Source: Periplaneta americana (taxonomy: Eukaryota; Arthropoda; Insecta; Blattodea; Blattidae). From it: a DNA stretch of 64,000 bases. The stretch is from assembly GCF_040183065.1 (NCBI RefSeq), contig NC_091132.1, positions 91,175,106-91,239,105 on the forward strand, given 5' to 3'. A program made the translations under genes and the position numbers. How positions within the stretch are numbered: the stretch's first letter is position 1; each line of letters starts with the position of its first letter. The notes under the pieces were generated by a model. That model worked only from the letters and a program-made list of their open reading frames with translations. It searched no databases and was not told the DNA's origin. Positions 11,088-21,477 of the stretch are shown here, in pieces.

Positions 11088-11268
11088 CGAGATGAGGCCA
11101 AGGATTCGCCATAGATTACCTGACATTCGCTTCACGGTTAGGGAAAACCTCGGAAAAAACCCAAAAACCCAACTAGGTAATCAGCCCAAGCGCGAATCGG
11201 ACCCGCGCCTGAGCGCAACTCCAGATCGGTAGACAAGCGCCTTAGCCGACTGAGCTACGACGGTGGCT
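11088..11268 (-). mobile_element. tRNA-derived SINE (GCCACCG/GGCTNAGTCGGTTAA family), 3' truncated
   Basis: On the minus strand, from 11268: AGCCACCGTCGTAGCTCAGTC-type head with A box, GCGCTCAGGCGCGGGTCCGA-type B box region, GGGCTGATTACCTAGTTGGG, then GATCATGGCGAATCC-like body. The same family is at 38070, 40027 and 50583. The tail beyond 11088 is missing. Confidence 0.8.
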
Positions 11269-12019
11269 GTTTGACTGGTGAAATTCGTTATATATTAGTT
11301 AAAAATTTGTGATTTCAAAATACGCTGTTATCTTCGTCATTTACATTGTGTGTTTTGCTCTGAAGCAGATAATATTTATTTGAAATTTAGTGTTTAAATA
11401 GGAAAAACGAGAAATTTCAATGGAAACAACTATGCTCAACATACCAACCTACTACTACTTGAGATTCTATACAATAATTCAAATAGAAAGTGGTTTGACT
11501 TTCACGAGTCTCTGAGAACCGTCCAACCAGTAGCTTACAATGTTACTATATTTCCCGCTGCGAATGCTTGTTATTGTGGATAGAAGTCCTGCTGTTGGGT
11601 TACTGACTCTGTATTGAAATAGGCCTATTCTTATTTATATGAATTTACATAATAAGGAAAATAGGTAGTAACGTTCTGAACATGTGTATAGAAACCACGT
11701 TTTCTTAGGTTTCATATTTACAGTAATCATAAGGCAATACCTCCTTTAAAGTAATCAATTTGTTCCTTCTTCTTAGCAAGTTCTCAGCTTTCTTCAGCTG
11801 ATAAAATATGACGGGATATGTGTATTATTTTGTTTGTCTCAATATTCCATACCTCTTTAAGTAAACCAAACGCTACCATTTGGTGTAAGGACAAGTAATG
11901 AGAAACCAGATCCGAAAGACCATTTTCTAGCCTTTGTGTCTTTCCCATAACTTATTCTAAAGACGAAGAAAGTCAAGAGCTCGAATTTGGATAACATTTG
12001 TGTGACGTTTTGTTTAATA
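11269..12019. other. AT-rich, no recognisable features
   Basis: I see no tRNA-like sequence, inverted ends or coding remnant. Confidence 0.55.
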
Positions 12020-12747
12020 TACAGAGTGTTTCCGAGGTGATGTTACAAACTTTCAGGGATGATGGCGAAGGATACATGTATTAATTTGAGATAAGGAACC
12101 ATGGTCCGGACATGACTGAGTCGAAAGTTATAAGCAAAAATAGTTACGTGGAAATGGAACTGTAATTTGGCACCATGTGGCCTCCTTCCCCTAACATTTG
12201 CAACAGTCGTGGAAAGATGGTATGGGCCGGATATCTCCTACGTGGGTACTTGTACCCGAAACAATCTGTGAGCTTGCCTACTGTTCCCATTGGCTCATCT
12301 GTATTCGAAAATCAGGTCTGCTTATTCCGCTCTCGTGTACTCCTCCATTTCACTAGGTTTGATCGACTGGACACTGCAACCTGTACACATACACTGCTGT
12401 CTACAGATGTGCATATGAGTACCGACCATGTCCGTTACACATTACGCTATCTGCATTGCTTTAGTGTACTTTCCTGTCCCCATCCCTCAGACAGCGCACT
12501 GAATGGAATACTGTAAGTAGACAACGTAAACAACGTCAGATAAATACAGTATGTGTAAAATGTACAGATAAATACACATAAATAGGGTGTACAGAGGAAT
12601 AAAATTATTTCATTTCCACACAACTATTTATGCTTGGAACTTTCGACTCGGTCATTTCCGGACGAGGGTTCCTGATCTCAAGCTGATACATGTGCCCTTC
12701 GCCATCATCCCTGAAAGTTTGTAACACCACCTCGGAAACACTCTGTA
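12020..12747. mobile_element. 728-bp non-autonomous DNA transposon with long TIRs, TA borders
   Basis: The left end TACAGAGTGTTTCCGAGG is repeated inverted at the right end (12730..12747). Similarity continues for about 150 bp through CTTTCAGGGATGATGGCGAAGG and a 'GACTGAGTCGAAAGTT' segment. TA lies at both borders. The central open frame (12175..12516) has no recognised family. The TIR style (ACAG.GTGTTTCC) resembles Tc1/mariner-type elements of the DUF4817 group, which is an inference. Confidence 0.8.
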
Positions 12748-12849
12748 TAACTATATTGAATTCCTAACAGATTTGCGAATTCAAATGAATTTCAAGGAAG
12801 TTGTATGATACATTCTTTTTTATTCCTACAATACATTTTATTATTTATT

Positions 12850-12962
12850 CTACAAAAAAGACAATAAGAATGGCTATGCATGGAAAATCCCAATTAAGAG
12901 CAAAAATAATAATTAATTCATAGACAATAGAACAAGTTCATGCATTTAAATATCTTGGTCTC

Positions 12963-13024
<62 letters not shown>

Positions 13025-13440
13025 CTACACTTAATGCTGATGTAGAAGAGAATGCCCAGAAATATAAATTGAAATGTTTATACAAATAGATATTTCGGAA
13101 AGAAAATGAGACAGGATATAAAATTAGAGTTTACAAAATTATATCTAAATCGGCCTTATGTTACGGAAGCGAAACACGGGTGATGAGGTAACAAGATAAA
13201 AGAATAGAAGCATCAGAAATGAGGCTTGTAAGACACACCCTGAGAGTCACGTTAAGGGATAGAATGAGAAGTGATGACATAAGAAAGGAACTTAATACAA
13301 AAAAAAAATGTGGAAGAATTTCAATCATATCAGCAGCAATGATATATGTTATTACAAAGGGTGCCCCCCCCGAGCGATTTCCAAGGCAAGTTTATTTATA
13401 GCAAACTCAAGGCAAACGAGAGATTAGAGAGGCACAAATG
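12850..13440 (+). pseudogene. LINE reverse transcriptase C-terminal fragment
   Basis: Frame pieces include VHAFKYLGLII (12940..12966), then, after an (AT)n expansion, TLNADVEENAQKYKLKC, YKIISKSALCYGSETRVMR, DKRIEASEMRLVRHTLRV and ERFPRQVYL. This is the thumb and C-terminal region of endonuclease/RT non-LTR elements (conserved 'KYLG', 'YGSETW', 'E..FLRR..G..R.D..R'). The usual tryptophan of YGSETW is arginine here. Stops and frame changes make it dead. The (AT)n expanded directly after the KYLG motif. Confidence 0.75.
12965..13021. repeat. (AT)n microsatellite inside the LINE fragment
   Basis: About 28 TA units interrupt the RT reading frame between the KYLG motif and the following segment. 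Confidence 0.95.
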
Positions 13441-13690
13441 AGATATTTCACAATATGTATACTGTATATTTTTTATTTCACATTACATAATGGAAATCTC
13501 GCAAAGATTAATTTTCTGGTCCTAGAGAATAAGTATTGCGGTAACAATTATTCTGTAGGATCAAAACATTAATCTTTACGTAGAGTTTTCGAACAACAGT
13601 GCATATTACTGTGGAATCCCGGCCACCAAGTCACTCAACTGAGTGCTCTCCTTGTATAATGGCAGTTGACAGATGGACCAAGCTTTTTTT

Positions 13691-13732
13691 TTTGTAACAC
13701 GCTGGACCAAAGGAGGGCTAATTAATGTCCAC
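13691..13732 (+). repeat. Repeat end TTTGTAACACGCTGGACCAAAGG, left of the piggyBac remnant
   Basis: GGACCAAAGGAGGGCTAATTAATG here matches GACCAAGGGAGGGTTATT at 16418 in the same direction, and GGACCAAGGGAGGGTCAATT in reverse complement at 16595..16624. The three together flank the piggyBac remnant and may be the ends of the element that carried it, but TTAA target sites were not clear. Confidence 0.45.
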
Positions 13733-13951
13733 CATTATATTTTATCCTTATGTTTGTATTTACAATTTTTGCGTAAGTATTATATTTTTATTGAGTGAAT
13801 TAAGTAAGAAATAATGTATACTAAGAAAGAAATATTATTTTTTATATCTTGAAAACTGTCAAATTAAATTAATTATTGAAAGTTAATGCTTGAACAAATT
13901 CTTATATATCATTCACATCTTCATTCAAAATCATCCACCTCATTCACACAC

Positions 13952-15737
13952 TCACATCGTATGTTTGTTTTTGACTGTGTTTTCCACACACATACAAGTT
14001 GCATTTTCCCACAAACAATGGTTGTTTTTGCTTATTTGTTTAGTTTTTCCACTCTTGGTTCGATACTGTTTGCTACATGTATGGCACTTCCCTTTCCCTG
14101 ATGGCAGCTGCTGATTCTGCGTACTTTTGGTGATTTTCTTCTTGAGGATGGCTTCCATTGACATGATGATATTGTTCTGCAGTCCAATTATGGTTGCAGC
14201 ACGTTGTTCCACATTTGGTTTGATTAGTTGTCTCCCCAGATCCTGTAGATAAAATCGCGCCTTGTTTGTTTTCTTTTTATACAGTCTGAGAAAGTCGTAA
14301 TATACAGTGTATAAGAATTTATGCACGCAATATCAATTAGGGTGTAAAATTCTGATAGCGGCCAACGACGGGTACCTCTCTTAGTAGTATACATCATGGC
14401 CATTTGATGAATGGTATCAATAGAGCCTTTGGCTGAGTTATAGAATAAATTTATATCTGATTTTTTTCCACCTTCAGAAACTTTGGCATCTTGATGTGAT
14501 GACAACATGATTAGGTTCTTCTTAGGTTTAGGAATATACGACACTACCGTGACAGGTGGTTTTCCAGATGCAGGGTCAGTGAATGCGAACTTGCTCGAGT
14601 GCAATTCTCTTTCAGTTACGGTTTCAGTTCTTCAGGAATATATTTGCGATTATTTTTCATGGTACCAACTAAAGTAATCTTACACTCGTACAGAGCTTCA
14701 GCAAGTTCGACCGATGTATAAAAACGGTCAGTAGTCATATTCCGACCTGTAACCTTTATTGGAGCAACAAGCCTTTTAACAACTTCTCTAGGGCCTCTTG
14801 ATTCAGGAGTTTTTCCTTCTTGTTTGTCAGCATAAACTTCCATACTATGAATGTATCGATAGTCACAGTCAGCAAGATGTCTGATGAGGATCCCAAATTT
14901 ACCCGCTTTTTCTTTCAAAATAACTTTAAATGGGCATCTGCCTCGAAACAGAGTAAGCATTTCATTTATGCTAGTGTTTTTACCAACTGTATGGTACCGG
15001 TATTTCAAAAGTTGAAATATAGTCGCAAAGGACCAAATTTGTCATTAGATCTCCTACCTGCCTTTTGTTGATATCATCAAATTTGATGACAGAAGATCAA
15101 GAAATCTGTTCCGACTCATGCTGGCTATGTATACTGACATTCCAAGCTCTTGGGACCATAAGTCATGGTAATCTAGGTTGTTGTAATTATTTGCGCTCAT
15201 CAAAATGAGAGTACCTATGAATGCGAAGATTTCAGATGGACTTGTTTCTTCGACACTCCTTCGCTCTGCTTCCTCGTTTGTGTGCTGCACAATTTTAGAC
15301 ACAACTTCATCAGTAAAGAACTTTCCAAAAGATTCTTGCATTGTGGCTACTTTACCAGTTTGTGGCAGTCCAGACTTTTCCACGTATTATATTAGTAACA
15401 GTTCTTCGCGTGGGACGAGGCGTATTAGGTACATAAACCCTTCCACTTTTAGTCACATACTTCATAATTCTTACACTTGCACTATTGCTGTTATCACTAA
15501 TATTGCTATCAGTTTCACTGTCACTTGAAGTGCATATAATAAAATTGGGTTCTGCGTCATCATCATTATCACCATTATCATAATCACAGTCCATGTCTTC
15601 AATTTTATGAACTTCATCTTCAGTTTCACTAATACACTAATACTAATGATGTTAGGCCCATAGACCTGGCACAGCTGACGATAAGTTTCAATCGGCGCTA
15701 TGTCCTGTGCATTCAAAAACTTTATCACTGATTGCAC
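13952..15737 (-). pseudogene. piggyBac-type transposase pseudogene
   Basis: Minus-strand pieces in order: an acidic Ser/Asp N-terminus (CTSSDSETDSNISDNSNS), SGLPQTGKVATMQESFGKFF and TSPSEIFAFIGTLILMSANN, DRNR-type FLDLLSSNLMI, FRGRCPFKVILKEKAGKFGI, YRYIHSMEVYADKQEG, VTGRNMTTDRFYTSVELAEA, LVGTMKNNRKYIPEEL, then a Cys-containing C-terminus (GKCHTCSKQYRTKSGKT). The FRGRCPFK..PSKP-type block, the 'DRFYTS..LA..L' block with a DDD-type aspartate and the 'LVGT.R.N...IP' block are diagnostic of piggyBac (DDE_Tnp_1_7). Several frameshifts separate the pieces, for example near 15050, 14610 and 15370. Confidence 0.88.
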
Positions 15738-15912
15738 TTCCCACGGCGGGAGCTGGAATAGGAGCGTCCAACTTCAACCAATGAAAAGAAGCTACTGAGA
15801 GCACTCGGGAAGTTCCGCTAGCGCATGCGCCATGCCAGGACATTACTCTATCACGTACACGCAGTCGCTTCGCGCAACATATGGTTTGCTAGCTGTGGAA
15901 CGAGTGGAAAAG

Positions 15913-16400
15913 TTACTTTATGGACGCGCCTCGTAATATAATGTTGGTTTCCAAATAAGTCCATTGTTACAACATATGTTTGGAGTTTCTAATAATAAGT
16001 TCATTGTTGTAACATAGTCCCGCGCCGTGGCTTCGTGGTCTAAGGCATCCTGCCTAGGGCTCGTGTTACGGAATGGGCGCTAGTTCGAGTTCTCATGGCG
16101 GAAGAAATTTTCTCATGAAATTTCGGACAGTGTTGGGACCGGTGCCCACCCAGCATCGTGATGCACTTGGGAAGCTATGATAGGTAGGGAAAATCCGCTT
16201 TCACAAACCGGCTATAACGGCTGAAGGGATCATCGTGCTAACCACAAGATACCTCCATTCTGGTTGGATGATCGTCCACCTCTGCTTCGGCATATGGACG
16301 TGAGGCCAACAGCCAGTTGGTCGGTCTTGAGTCTTCATGGGCTCTAGAGCTATGGATTTACTTTTATTGTTGTAACATATATTTATAATTTCGAATAAAA
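15913..16400. repeat. Three ~48-bp tandem units, the second split by a SINE
   Basis: The unit reads roughly CATTGTTACAACATATGTTT then 'ggagtttctaataataagtt'. Copies lie at about 15961, 16002 (continuing at 16380) and 16395. The SINE at 16017..16365 sits in the second copy. Confidence 0.6.
16017..16365 (+). mobile_element. Full-length tRNA-derived SINE (GCGCCGTGGCTTCGTGG family) with 14-bp TSD
   Basis: The head GTCCCGCGCCGTGGCTTCGT with A-box-like GTGGTCTAAGGC and B-box-like TAGTTCGAGTTC is followed by a 250-bp body (GGTGCCCACCCAGCATCGTG, AACCGGCTATAACGGCTG). The target duplication ATTGTTGTAACATA is perfect at 16003..16016 and 16366..16379, which fixes both ends; the element is 349 bp. Related copies: 36190..36502 (minus) and 43671..43925 (diverged). 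Confidence 0.92.
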
Positions 16401-16406
16401 AAAATT

Positions 16407-16624
16407 GTTACAAGTTTGACCAAGGGAGGGTTATTTTGTGACCACTTCGAAATTTGGTCCATATATTTAGGTTTTCAACCAAAAAAAATTGATTGTCTTT
16501 ATTGAATCATTAACTTTATACTATTTCTGACACAAAATGAGAACACCATTGTCTGAACATGTTCTATACTGTAATAGTAATAGTTCTAAAAAAGTGTGGA
16601 CATAAATTGACCCTCCCTTGGTCC
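16407..16624. mobile_element. 218-bp inverted-repeat element (GACCAAGGGAGGG ends)
   Basis: GACCAAGGGAGGGTTATTTTGTG at the left and its inverted copy (TTGACCCTCCCTTGGTC) at the right bracket an AT-rich core. See the related end at 13691. Confidence 0.5.
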
Positions 16625-16737
16625 GTCTAGGGTTTATAAAAATGTCAACGTACATGTCGAATTTGGAGTCAGGACCCAAAAAAAGAGAAAAACACTGGAG
16701 AAGAGGGATTCGATCCGGTGCTGTGGATCGAGCCTCG

Positions 16738-16812
16738 GCGTAGCTCAATGGTTAGAGCGCTTGGTACGTAGAAGCAAGGACCCGTGTTTGATCCCCGGCG
16801 CCGCCGGAGCGA
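16738..16812 (+). repeat. tRNA-like sequence (SINE head)
   Basis: GGCGTAGCTCAATGGTTAGAGC forms a good D arm/A box and GTGTTTGATCCCCGG a B-box-like T arm. The anticodon arm does not fold well and there is an oligo-T/AT tail, so I read it as a tRNA-derived repeat rather than a working tRNA gene. Confidence 0.5.
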
Positions 16813-16961
16813 ATTTTTCTCCTTTAATATTAATAATTAATTAATTAGTAATGTAAAATGTTCAAGAATAGATGAGGAGGCGAGATCTGGCATGTCAGCT
16901 ATGAGAGATCATTTCATGATAGTTAATGTTATACGAATCTACTGACACGGAAGTTCATCTC

Positions 16962-17575
16962 ACAAGCAAACATTCTCATGAGGGCAGATAAAAAAAAGTT
17001 ATTTTTTTTCTTCCACTATGTTAATAATGTCAAAACAAGTGCTTGTACAAATTTTGGCCACTCGAGTGCAACTACAAGGGCCGTAAAATAAGTTTCCCTG
17101 GGGCCGTTTACGAAAGAAAACATAATTTCTTCGGAAAAATTTATTGAAACAGATAAAAGAATTGTTGAGCTATGTTCCAACATTATTTTCAACTGGAAAT
17201 GAAATTAGGGACCGATAGGATCGACAGAGAAGTGCAGACCGCTATCACGCACTGACTCACTGGCCTCCGATTCCAGGCGGTAGATTTCTACGGCACAGGG
17301 ATACAAAAGTTGTTCCCATGGTATGAAAAATGTCGCAATTCCAGTGGGAAATATGTTGAAAAATAACTCAACAAATGTGTATCTGTTCCAATAAATCTTT
17401 CAATGAAATTGTGTTTTCTTTCTGTAAACGGCGAGCCTCAGACCTTATTTTTTGAGGCCCTCGTAATTGCGATCGAGTTGCTAAAATTTGTATAAGCACT
17501 TGTTTTTTATATTATTAACATGGTGGAAGAAAAAAATAACTTTTTTTATTTGCCTCCATCAGAATGTTTGCTTGT
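16962..17575. mobile_element. 614-bp element with ~200-bp inverted repeats
   Basis: The left end ACAAGCAAACATTCTCATG and the reverse complement of the right end (ACAAGCAAACATTCTGATGG) match. Similarity continues through AAAAAAGTTATTTTTTTCTTCC and 'AACAAGTGCTTGTACAAATTT' to about 200 bp. The core (17160..17360) has no ORF of interest. It is a fold-back or long-TIR MITE; target duplications are not obvious. Confidence 0.75.
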
Positions 17576-18165
17576 CTGACTAAAACCTATCTTCACCCTC
17601 CATACACATTAGTGAAATATCCAGGGTACATGATAAGGTCACAAGACAGGTTTTGTCTCCTCTACTTTAATCTTAAAAGTGTAATATGTAACTGCAAATG
17701 ACCTGATGGTGCTCGAAAATAGAAGGGCGGAAACGTTATTCAACAGAAATTGACAAATTAATTATATGTTATAAGTTACACGATGAAACTGTAGGCTTAC
17801 TAAAATTAATAAAATGAAAATCGTAACTTATCTGGCAAACAAAATGAATATCAAAATATTCTACTATAAGAATGAAATTCATAGCATTGGAAATAAATAT
17901 TTCATACTAAGAGTTAGAATATTATACGAAGGTTAGAGTAGAGATTTAAAAAACGAATGATGGGCAAAAATTCTTAATAGAGAGGCAGGTAATTGTAGTG
18001 CCAAGATTAAGGTTTCTACACGCAACGATTCAAATTCGAATATCTGGAGTTTGTATACCGATGTTTTATTTACACAAGACTTCACCAATAAAAATCACGC
18101 ATTAAAACTAATGGTTAAGAATGATGAGCTGAGGTATTCTTAGAAAGAGGCGCCGAATTATTCAA
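17576..18165. other. AT-rich, no recognisable features
   Basis: Only short unassignable ORFs; no tRNA-like sequence or inverted ends. Confidence 0.55.
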
Positions 18166-18225
18166 ATCAAGCTTTCAGGTATAAATCCCTGTAAAGTTTA
18201 TTTGAATAATTTCGAGGGAAAAATT

Positions 18226-18300
18226 GTTCCGGGGCCAGGTATTGAACCCGGGACCTTTGGTTTAACGTACCAACGCTCTACAACTGAGCTACCCGGGAAC
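18226..18300 (-). repeat. tRNA-like sequence, minus copy of the cluster
   Basis: Minus strand: GTTCCCGGGTAGCTCAGTTG start, anticodon stem TTGGT/ACCAA around loop ACGTTAA, and B box CCCGGGTTCAATACC. The acceptor has one C/C mismatch, position 33 is C instead of U, and one base is missing in the D loop compared with the plus copy. A tRNA-derived SINE head is more likely than a working tRNA-Asn(GTT). Confidence 0.6.
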
Positions 18301-18636
18301 TCTATCGACACCGATCCAATTTTTCCCTCTATATCCACAGACCTCAAACTGGCTGACAACCGTCAAGCAACCGACGTTGAGTGCACACTAACTCTGTGTG
18401 GCTTAAATTGTGGTTTTCTGTTAAAGAACAGTGACGTGTATTATGCAAATCAAGCTTTCAGGTATAACTCCCTGTAAAGTTGATTTGAATAATTTCGAGG
18501 GAAAAATTGTTCCGGGGCCAGGTATCGAACCCGGGACCTTTGGTTAGTGTGCACTCAACGTCGGTTGCTTGACGGTTGTCAGCCCGCTTTGAGTTCTGTG
18601 GATATAGAGGGAAAAATTGGATCGGTGTCGGACAGA

Positions 18637-18712
18637 GTTCCCGGGTAGCTCAGTTGGTAGAGCGTTGATACGTTAAACCAAAGGTCCCGGGTTCGATACC
18701 TGGCCTCGGAAC
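18637..18712 (+). repeat. tRNA-like sequence, plus copy of the cluster
   Basis: GTTCCCGGGTAGCTCAGTTG start, full D arm with AGTTGGT loop, loop ACGTTAA that would place anticodon GTT after a C at position 33, and TTCGATA T loop. The anticodon stem has a mismatch (TTGAT/ACCAA). It shares long body sequence with its neighbours, so it is a retroposon head. Confidence 0.6.
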
Positions 18713-18735
18713 AATTTTTCCCTCGAAATTATTCA

Positions 18736-19773
18736 CACCGAATTATTGTTTACATACAACTATAGAATCCACAAAAAAAGAATTGTGACGCAGAAGACTG
18801 AGAATTCTGCTTACGGTATGCTGAAAAACACTTCGGGACGAGTACTTAATGAAAGAAATGACAGTTACGAAATTTTAAAACATGTAATAATAAACTAGTC
18901 TATTACTTACATGCCTCTGATGATAAGAACTGCGAAATCTGCATACTGACGAAGACAATAGTGATGTTGACAACAGCAAAAGTGGAGATGAGCCTCTAGT
19001 AGATTCAATGGATTAAAATATCAGACACTTATGTCTATTGTCATTTTAAAAGAACGGTGGTCAATGTTTCAAATTTCCCTCTCTACAATTAACGCATTTG
19101 CTTTTTCACAGGTGTCACTATTAGTGGTCTTAATTAGAAGCTTTCTAGGTGTGATGAGACTGGTAATGAGAGTTGTGGTCATTGTTGAGTTTGAGATGTG
19201 GACGTGAAAGTGGTTCGTTTATTTCAGCTATGGCACCCGAAATGTTTGACAGATATTAAAGTTGAATATTGTTATAGTTCGAAATTATTTTACAAATTGT
19301 TCCTAATAAACATAAATATTACGTGAAACAAAATACGTTTGAGATATATATTCATTGCGACATTACAGTGACGAAAACTTAGGTGTCCTTTTGAAAGGAC
19401 GGTAGGAATATCCCCATACATTTTGAAATTTTGTCTCTTTTTCAAATTCTAGTGGATTTTCCCTGCATGAAACGCTGTCTATGTTTGAAAATTATGTTAC
19501 GAGCGAAATTTCATCCGAAATACAGACATATCGCTATAATGCCACCTACAAATGCCACTGAAGACGTAACAGTCGAGGATTAAGGGAACAAACGTGATGT
19601 AACACCTACTAATCTATCTGGTTCACAGCTTGCAGCAGGAGCAGAAATATTTCAGCATAGCTTTCTTGAAGAGGAGGGAGAGGGGACTAGGAATGGGGTG
19701 ACAAATTTGTTGTGTGTGGAGGGCGATGTTCCTGCCAACACAGCAAGATCTGAGTAATTTCTAGGGAAAAACT
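18736..19773. other. AT-rich, no recognisable genes
   Basis: I see no coding remnant. The last part leads into another tRNA-like copy. Confidence 0.5.
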
Positions 19774-19849
19774 GTTCTCGGGTCGGGTATCGATCCTGGG
19801 AACTTTGGATTAGCGCACCAACGCTCCACCGACTGAGCTATCCAGGAAC
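19774..19849 (-). repeat. Diverged fourth copy of the tRNA-like repeat
   Basis: Minus strand: GTTCCTGGATAGCTCAGTCG head, CGTTGGTGCGCTAATCC anticodon region and GGATCGATACCCG T arm, followed downstream on the minus strand by CCCTAGAAATTAC. The adjoining body (19850..19900, CACCATTTCAACTTTTCCC) matches the body of the 18.2-kb cluster. Confidence 0.6.
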
Positions 19850-19986
19850 TATACCCGACACCATTTCAACTTTTCCCTTTATATCCACACACCTCAAGTG
19901 AGCTTACAAGATGTCAGAAACCCAACTTAAAACTCTGTATGATTTGAATTGTGGTTTTCTCTGCATGGCTCTTCAGCATAATGTTA

Positions 19987-20030
<44 letters not shown>

Positions 20031-20062
20031 GAAACAATAATAAATTGACAATGTGATAATTT

Positions 20063-20106
<44 letters not shown>
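19987..20106. repeat. Two (AAT)n microsatellites
   Basis: Runs at 19987..20029 and 20067..20106 are separated by a short AT-rich spacer. Confidence 0.9.
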
Positions 20107-20107
<1 letters not shown>

Positions 20108-20263
20108 TGTAAATTAAAACAATGGTATTGTTTCCATTCATGTAAGCATAGTAATACAATTCTTCCTCAAAATGTATGCTCATTTGCCTATTGTCCTTTT
20201 AAAATGAAGCCTGTTTCTAGCTCAACCATTTACAACTAGAATGTTTCGACACCATACATGTAA

Positions 20264-21477
20264 TTCAATTATATACTTACTTACTGGCTTTTAAGGAACC
20301 CAGAGGTTTATTGCCGCCTTCACATAAGCCCGCCATTGGTCCCTATCCTGAGCAAGATTAATCCAGTCTCTACCATCATATCCCACCTCCCTCAAATCCA
20401 TTTTAATATTATCTTCCCATCTACGTCACGGCCTCCCCAAAGATCTTTTCCCCTCCGACCTCCCAACTAACACTCTATATGCATTTCTTGATTCGCCCAT
20501 ACGTGCTACATGCCCTGCCCATCTCAAACGTCTGGATTTAATGTTTCTAATTATGTCAGGTGAAGGATACAATGCGTGAAGTTCTGTGTTGTGTAACTTT
20601 CTCCATTCTCCTGTAACTTCATCCCTCTTAGCCCCAAATATTTTCCTAAGAACCTTATTCTCAAAAACCCTCAAACTCTGTTCCTCTCTCAAAGTGAGAG
20701 TCCAAGTTTCACAACCATAAAGAACAACCTGTAATATAACTGTTTTATAAATTCTAACTTTCAGATTTTTTGACAGCAGACTAGATGACAAAAGCTTCTC
20801 AACCGAATAATAACACGCATTTCCCATATTTATTCTGCGTTTAATTTCCTCTCGTGTGTCATTTACATTTGTTACTGTTGCTCCAAGATATTTGAATTTT
20901 TCCACCTCTTCGAAGGATAAATCCCTACCTATTATAGTTCCATTTCGTACAATATTCTGATCACGAGACATAATTATATACCTAGTCTTTTCGGGATTTA
21001 CTTCCTACCCTATCTGTTTACTTGCTTCAAGTAGAATTTCCGCGTTTTCCCTAATCGTTTGTGGATTTTCTCCTAACATATTCACGTCATCCGCATAGAC
21101 AAGAAGCTGATGTAACCCGTTAAATTCCAAACTCTGTCTGTTATCCTGAACTTTCCTAATGGTATATTCTAGAGCTAAGTCAAAAAATAAAGGTGACAGT
21201 GCATCTCCCTACTTTAGCCCGCAGTGAATTGGAAAAGCATCAGATAGACTCTGGCCTATAAGGACTCTGCTGTTAGTTTCACTAAGACATATTTTAATTA
21301 ATCGAACTAGTTTCTTGGGGATACCAAATTCAATAAGAATATTATATAAATCTTCTCTCTTAACCGAGTCATACGCCTTTTTGAAATCTATGAATAACTG
21401 ATGTACTGTACCCTTATACTCCCATTTTTCTCCAATATCTGTCGAATACAAAAAATTGTAATCTTCAATTATATACT
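20264..21477 (-). mobile_element. 5'-truncated LINE insertion with 14-bp target duplication
   Basis: TTCAATTATATACT occurs at 20264..20277 and again at 21464..21477, bracketing a minus-strand RT fragment. The 3' end reads ...CCAGTAAGTAAG on the minus strand, a short tandem tail typical for this LINE type. The 5' end stops abruptly inside the RT (FCIRQ region), as expected for incomplete target-primed reverse transcription. Confidence 0.88.
20278..21463 (-). pseudogene. LINE reverse transcriptase, C-terminal half, frameshifted
   Basis: In order: GTVHQLFIDFKKAYDSVKRE, DAFPIHCGLK, LLVYADDVNMLG (catalytic YADD intact at 21086..21097), SRDQNIVRNGTII, EKFKYLGATVTNVNDTREEI, LKVRIYKTVILQVVLYGCET, FENKVLRKIFGAKRDEVTG, IKSRRLRWAGHVARMGESRN. 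This is the RT fingers/palm/thumb and C-terminal domain of an endonuclease/RT LINE that is common in insects. Stops and frame changes occur at about 21206, 21010 and 20425. Part of the same family lies at 60779..61066. Confidence 0.9.

Larger units (their letters stand above)
18166..18735. repeat. Inverted and duplicated tRNA-like repeat cluster
   Basis: The block 18166..18408 (tRNA-like head, then a GACACCGATCCAATTTTTCC and CAACGTCGGTTGCTTGACGG-type body) is repeated inverted at about 18547..18735. Between them a second direct copy of the first ~110 bp (TTTCAGGTATAACTCCCTG onwards, 18448..18547) ends abruptly at GGTTAGTGTGCACTC, the junction to the inverted copy. A replication slip with strand switch would give this layout. 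Confidence 0.75.

Noticed and set aside
12175-12516. 113-codon open frame in the 728-bp TIR element
   Set aside because: No transposase motif; the element looks non-autonomous.
18637-18712. Functional tRNA-Asn(GTT) gene
   Set aside because: C at position 33, stem mismatches, and shared long body with three neighbouring copies mark it as a tRNA-derived repeat.
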